Part shown: in pieces, positions 14,112 to 15,285 of the stretch
Layout: the number at the start of each line of letters is the position of its first letter
Numbering within the stretch: the first letter of the stretch is position 1
Origin: JANLSE01 sp038214135
Lineage (GTDB): Bacteria > Chloroflexota > Chloroflexia > Chloroflexales > Roseiflexaceae
NCBI GenBank assembly: GCA_038214135.1
Contig: JBBQSD010000143.1
Span: forward strand, 1-15,285
DNA: 15,285 nucleotides
Reading direction: 5' to 3'
The notes under the pieces: model-generated
Seen by the model: only the letters and a program-made list of their open reading frames with translations
Told to the model about the DNA's origin: nothing
Databases searched by the model: none
Translations under genes and position numbers: made by a program

Positions 14112-14172
14112 GCGCTGGTACCTCCACTACTTGCCATCTCCCTGCCCAAATACTCCTGGTAGTGTACCATTC

Positions 14173-14201
14173 TCGACCTAAGGCGTATACTGCCGTATAC
14201 T
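14173..14201 (+). promoter_or_regulatory. Possible distal yhhN promoter with a repeated CGTATACT
   Basis: TCGACC (14173-14178), a 17-base spacer and TATACT (14196-14201) form a fair promoter. CGTATACT occurs twice, at 14184-14191 and 14194-14201, spaced by one helical turn, and each contains the palindrome GTATAC. CTGCC (14190-14194) and GGCAG (14204-14208) can also pair around the second copy. Transcripts from here would carry the palindrome at 14229-14260 in their leader. Confidence 0.45.
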
Positions 14202-14228
14202 ATGGCAGCTTAGATCGCACTATCAAAT

Positions 14229-14260
14229 CCGTCGGGACGCAGCGCGCTGCGTCCCGACGG
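14229..14260. terminator. Perfect 32-bp palindrome upstream of yhhN
   Basis: Arms 14229-14244 and 14245-14260 are exact reverse complements, starting CCGTCGGGACGCAGCG. No T-tract is present on either side. It lies between two candidate promoters, so it may attenuate the upstream one or insulate yhhN. Confidence 0.6.
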
Positions 14261-14285
14261 TGCCATCGCTGCTGACGCATCTCGC

Positions 14286-14313
14286 GTTCACCGTGCAATG
14301 CGTTTAATATAAT
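14286..14313 (+). promoter_or_regulatory. Proximal yhhN promoter
   Basis: A perfect TATAAT (14308-14313) lies in an AT-rich patch; the -35 is weak (GTTCAC, 14286-14291, 16-base spacer). Transcription would start near 14320, leaving only about nine bases, which include the ribosome-binding site GAGGG (14320-14324). Confidence 0.5.
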
Positions 14314-14328
14314 ATAGCCGAGGGTACC

Positions 14329-15033
14329 ATGAACGAGCGCCATATCGCACGACAACTAACCAAGCTTGCGTTTGGGCTATTAGTTGGTGGGCTAGCCTTT
14401 GGAACAAATGCTCTCGATGGCCGAACCCGCAATCGTATTCCGCTTGGCATCCGAATGGCCTCATCGGCGCTGATACTGTTAACAGCGCTGACCCTCACAC
14501 GCCAGCGCAACAGCATCACTCGCCTTGCAGCGGGCGGGATGGCATGCGGGTTTCTTGGTGATCTTGTGATGGCTCAGGTCGTTCCTGTGCCACAGCATGT
14601 GATTGGCGGTATGCTCTCGTTTGGTGTTGGCCATGGGCTGTATATGCGGGCCTTAACACTCCTTGGCCGCAAGCGTGGGCTCATTTCGCCCAAAACCAGC
14701 CTGATCGGCCTTGGGTTTGGTTGGAGTATTGCGCTGTTTGGCTGGTGGGTGCTGGCTCGTAGCCCCGCACGCGGTTTGCTGATCAATGGAGCCGCGCTTG
14801 CCTATGCGCTTCTGCTCGGCTCGATGGCCGGATTGGCTGGTGGGCTGGCCGCCCAGGATCGAACGCTCGTTCCACTCGCCACCGGAGGGGGTCTGTTTCT
14901 GCTCTCGGATCTGATTCTGGCCGGAGCCATCTTTCGTGAGACCTTCTTCCCCTCTATTGGCGATGTCATCTGGCTGACGTATCTGAGCGGCCAGGCATTG
15001 ATTATCAATACATTTGGTGCAGAAGCTGCCTAG
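14329..15033 (+). CDS. YhhN/TMEM86-family membrane protein (putative lysoplasmalogenase)
   Basis: The 234-residue protein is almost entirely hydrophobic, with about seven to eight membrane helices. It carries the family's conserved polar motifs inside helices: GFLGDLVMA (74-82) with Asp78, FGVGHGLYM (98-106) with His102, LLSDLILA (191-198) with Asp194, and WLTYLSGQALI (215-225). These acidic and His residues are thought to form the active site that cleaves the vinyl-ether bond of lysoplasmalogens. Whether this organism makes such lipids is unknown, so another ether-lipid substrate is possible. GAGGG lies 4 bases before the ATG. The TAG stop (15031-15033) sits inside the terminal CTAG of the inverted-repeat element that follows. 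Confidence 0.85.
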   Translation: MNERHIARQLTKLAFGLLVGGLAFGTNALDGRTRNRIPLGIRMASSALILLTALTLTRQRNSITRLAAGGMACGFLGDLVMAQVVPVPQHVIGGMLSFGVGHGLYMRALTLLGRKRGLISPKTSLIGLGFGWSIALFGWWVLARSPARGLLINGAALAYALLLGSMAGLAGGLAAQDRTLVPLATGGGLFLLSDLILAGAIFRETFFPSIGDVIWLTYLSGQALIINTFGAEAA

Positions 15034-15235
15034 ACTCAAGACCTTTCAGATAACGAAGCGTGCATGTCAACGGTGCGCTAGCCCCGCATCCCCCTCGCCC
15101 CCTTCTCCCACGTTGGGGAGAAGGGGGAATACCGCATTCCAATGCCGCGCAGAGCCCCTCTCCCCGCAGTGGGAGCGGGGTTGGGGTGCGGGGAAAGAAT
15201 GGCACCGCCTGTTATTTGAAAGGTATTGGGCCTAG
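15030..15235. mobile_element. MITE-like fold-back element, about 206 bp
   Basis: Terminal inverted repeats of 25 bases at 15030-15054 and 15211-15235 match at 21 of 25 positions, with ACCTTTCA/TGAAAGGT as the best block and CTAG at both tips. Internal inverted segments add to the fold: 15082-15093 with 15183-15193, the 12-bp stem 15098-15109 with 15116-15127, and 15155-15164 with 15171-15180. It has no credible gene. C-rich/G-rich repeats of this look recur in Chloroflexia intergenic DNA in my recollection. No clear target duplication beyond the shared CTAG is visible. Confidence 0.6.
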
Positions 15236-15285
15236 CTTCTATTGTTCTGGCACCTCCCGCATCTGCAACAGGGGCGAACACACGA
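15236..15285. other. Right edge, unassigned
   Basis: Fifty bases remain after the fold-back element. On the minus strand one frame ends in LLQMREVPEQ and a stop at 15239-15241, which could be the C-terminus of a gene entering from the right, but the stretch is too short to decide. Confidence 0.2.

Noticed and set aside
15078..15281. Minus-strand open frame across the fold-back element
   Set aside because: Most of it is the translation of C-rich/G-rich inverted repeats, and the frame has no recognisable domain.

Overview
The window looks like chromosomal DNA from a member of the Chloroflexota, probably class Chloroflexia. This placement is an inference from protein style and context, not from a marker search. 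Supporting points are an S6 with a long acidic tail in an rpsF-ssb-rpsR operon, a membrane-anchored parvulin foldase with Pro/Thr-rich linkers, and a DUF4331/TPR/NicO neighbourhood. Intergenic heptamer repeats and a C-rich/G-rich fold-back repeat fit the same picture. No phage genes, transposase, CRISPR array, tRNA or rRNA were seen. The coding density is high and no gene-free stretch exceeds 300 bases.

Layout: (1) 1-3635, plus strand: the 3' part of a DUF4331 protein, a membrane-anchored TPR protein, and a NicO-family nickel/cobalt transporter with a signal peptide, an EF-hand loop and a His-rich loop. These three genes may form one surface or metal-handling module. (2) 3592-7253, minus strand: galT, then the carboxyltransferase (beta) subunit of methylcrotonoyl-CoA carboxylase, then a small SGNH/GDSL hydrolase. 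The hydrolase overlaps the NicO gene tail to tail by 44 bp. (3) 7396-9815, minus strand: a soluble GAF-PAS histidine kinase followed by its response regulator. (4) 9925-11270, plus strand: a strong promoter and a structured leader, then rpsF-ssb-rpsR, ending in a very large hairpin. (5) 11369-13915, plus strand: the parvulin-type foldase and a multi-pass PH-domain membrane protein. (6) 13905-15033: a small minus-strand hypothetical gene, a double promoter region, and a YhhN-family (lysoplasmalogenase-like) membrane protein. (7) 15030-15235: a MITE-like inverted-repeat element whose tip contains the yhhN stop codon.

How it works together: the central divergent region (9816-10053) separates the two-component system from the ribosomal/SSB operon. 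It carries a tandem 15-bp repeat over a putative kinase promoter and a leader RNA with two mutually exclusive pairings next to the rpsF ribosome-binding site. Most intergenic gaps hold long, nearly perfect hairpins without T-tracts, of unrelated sequence, which look like a local terminator style. The best candidates for something undescribed are the DUF4331-TPR-NicO module, the rpsF leader RNA switch, and the fold-back element at 15030-15235.
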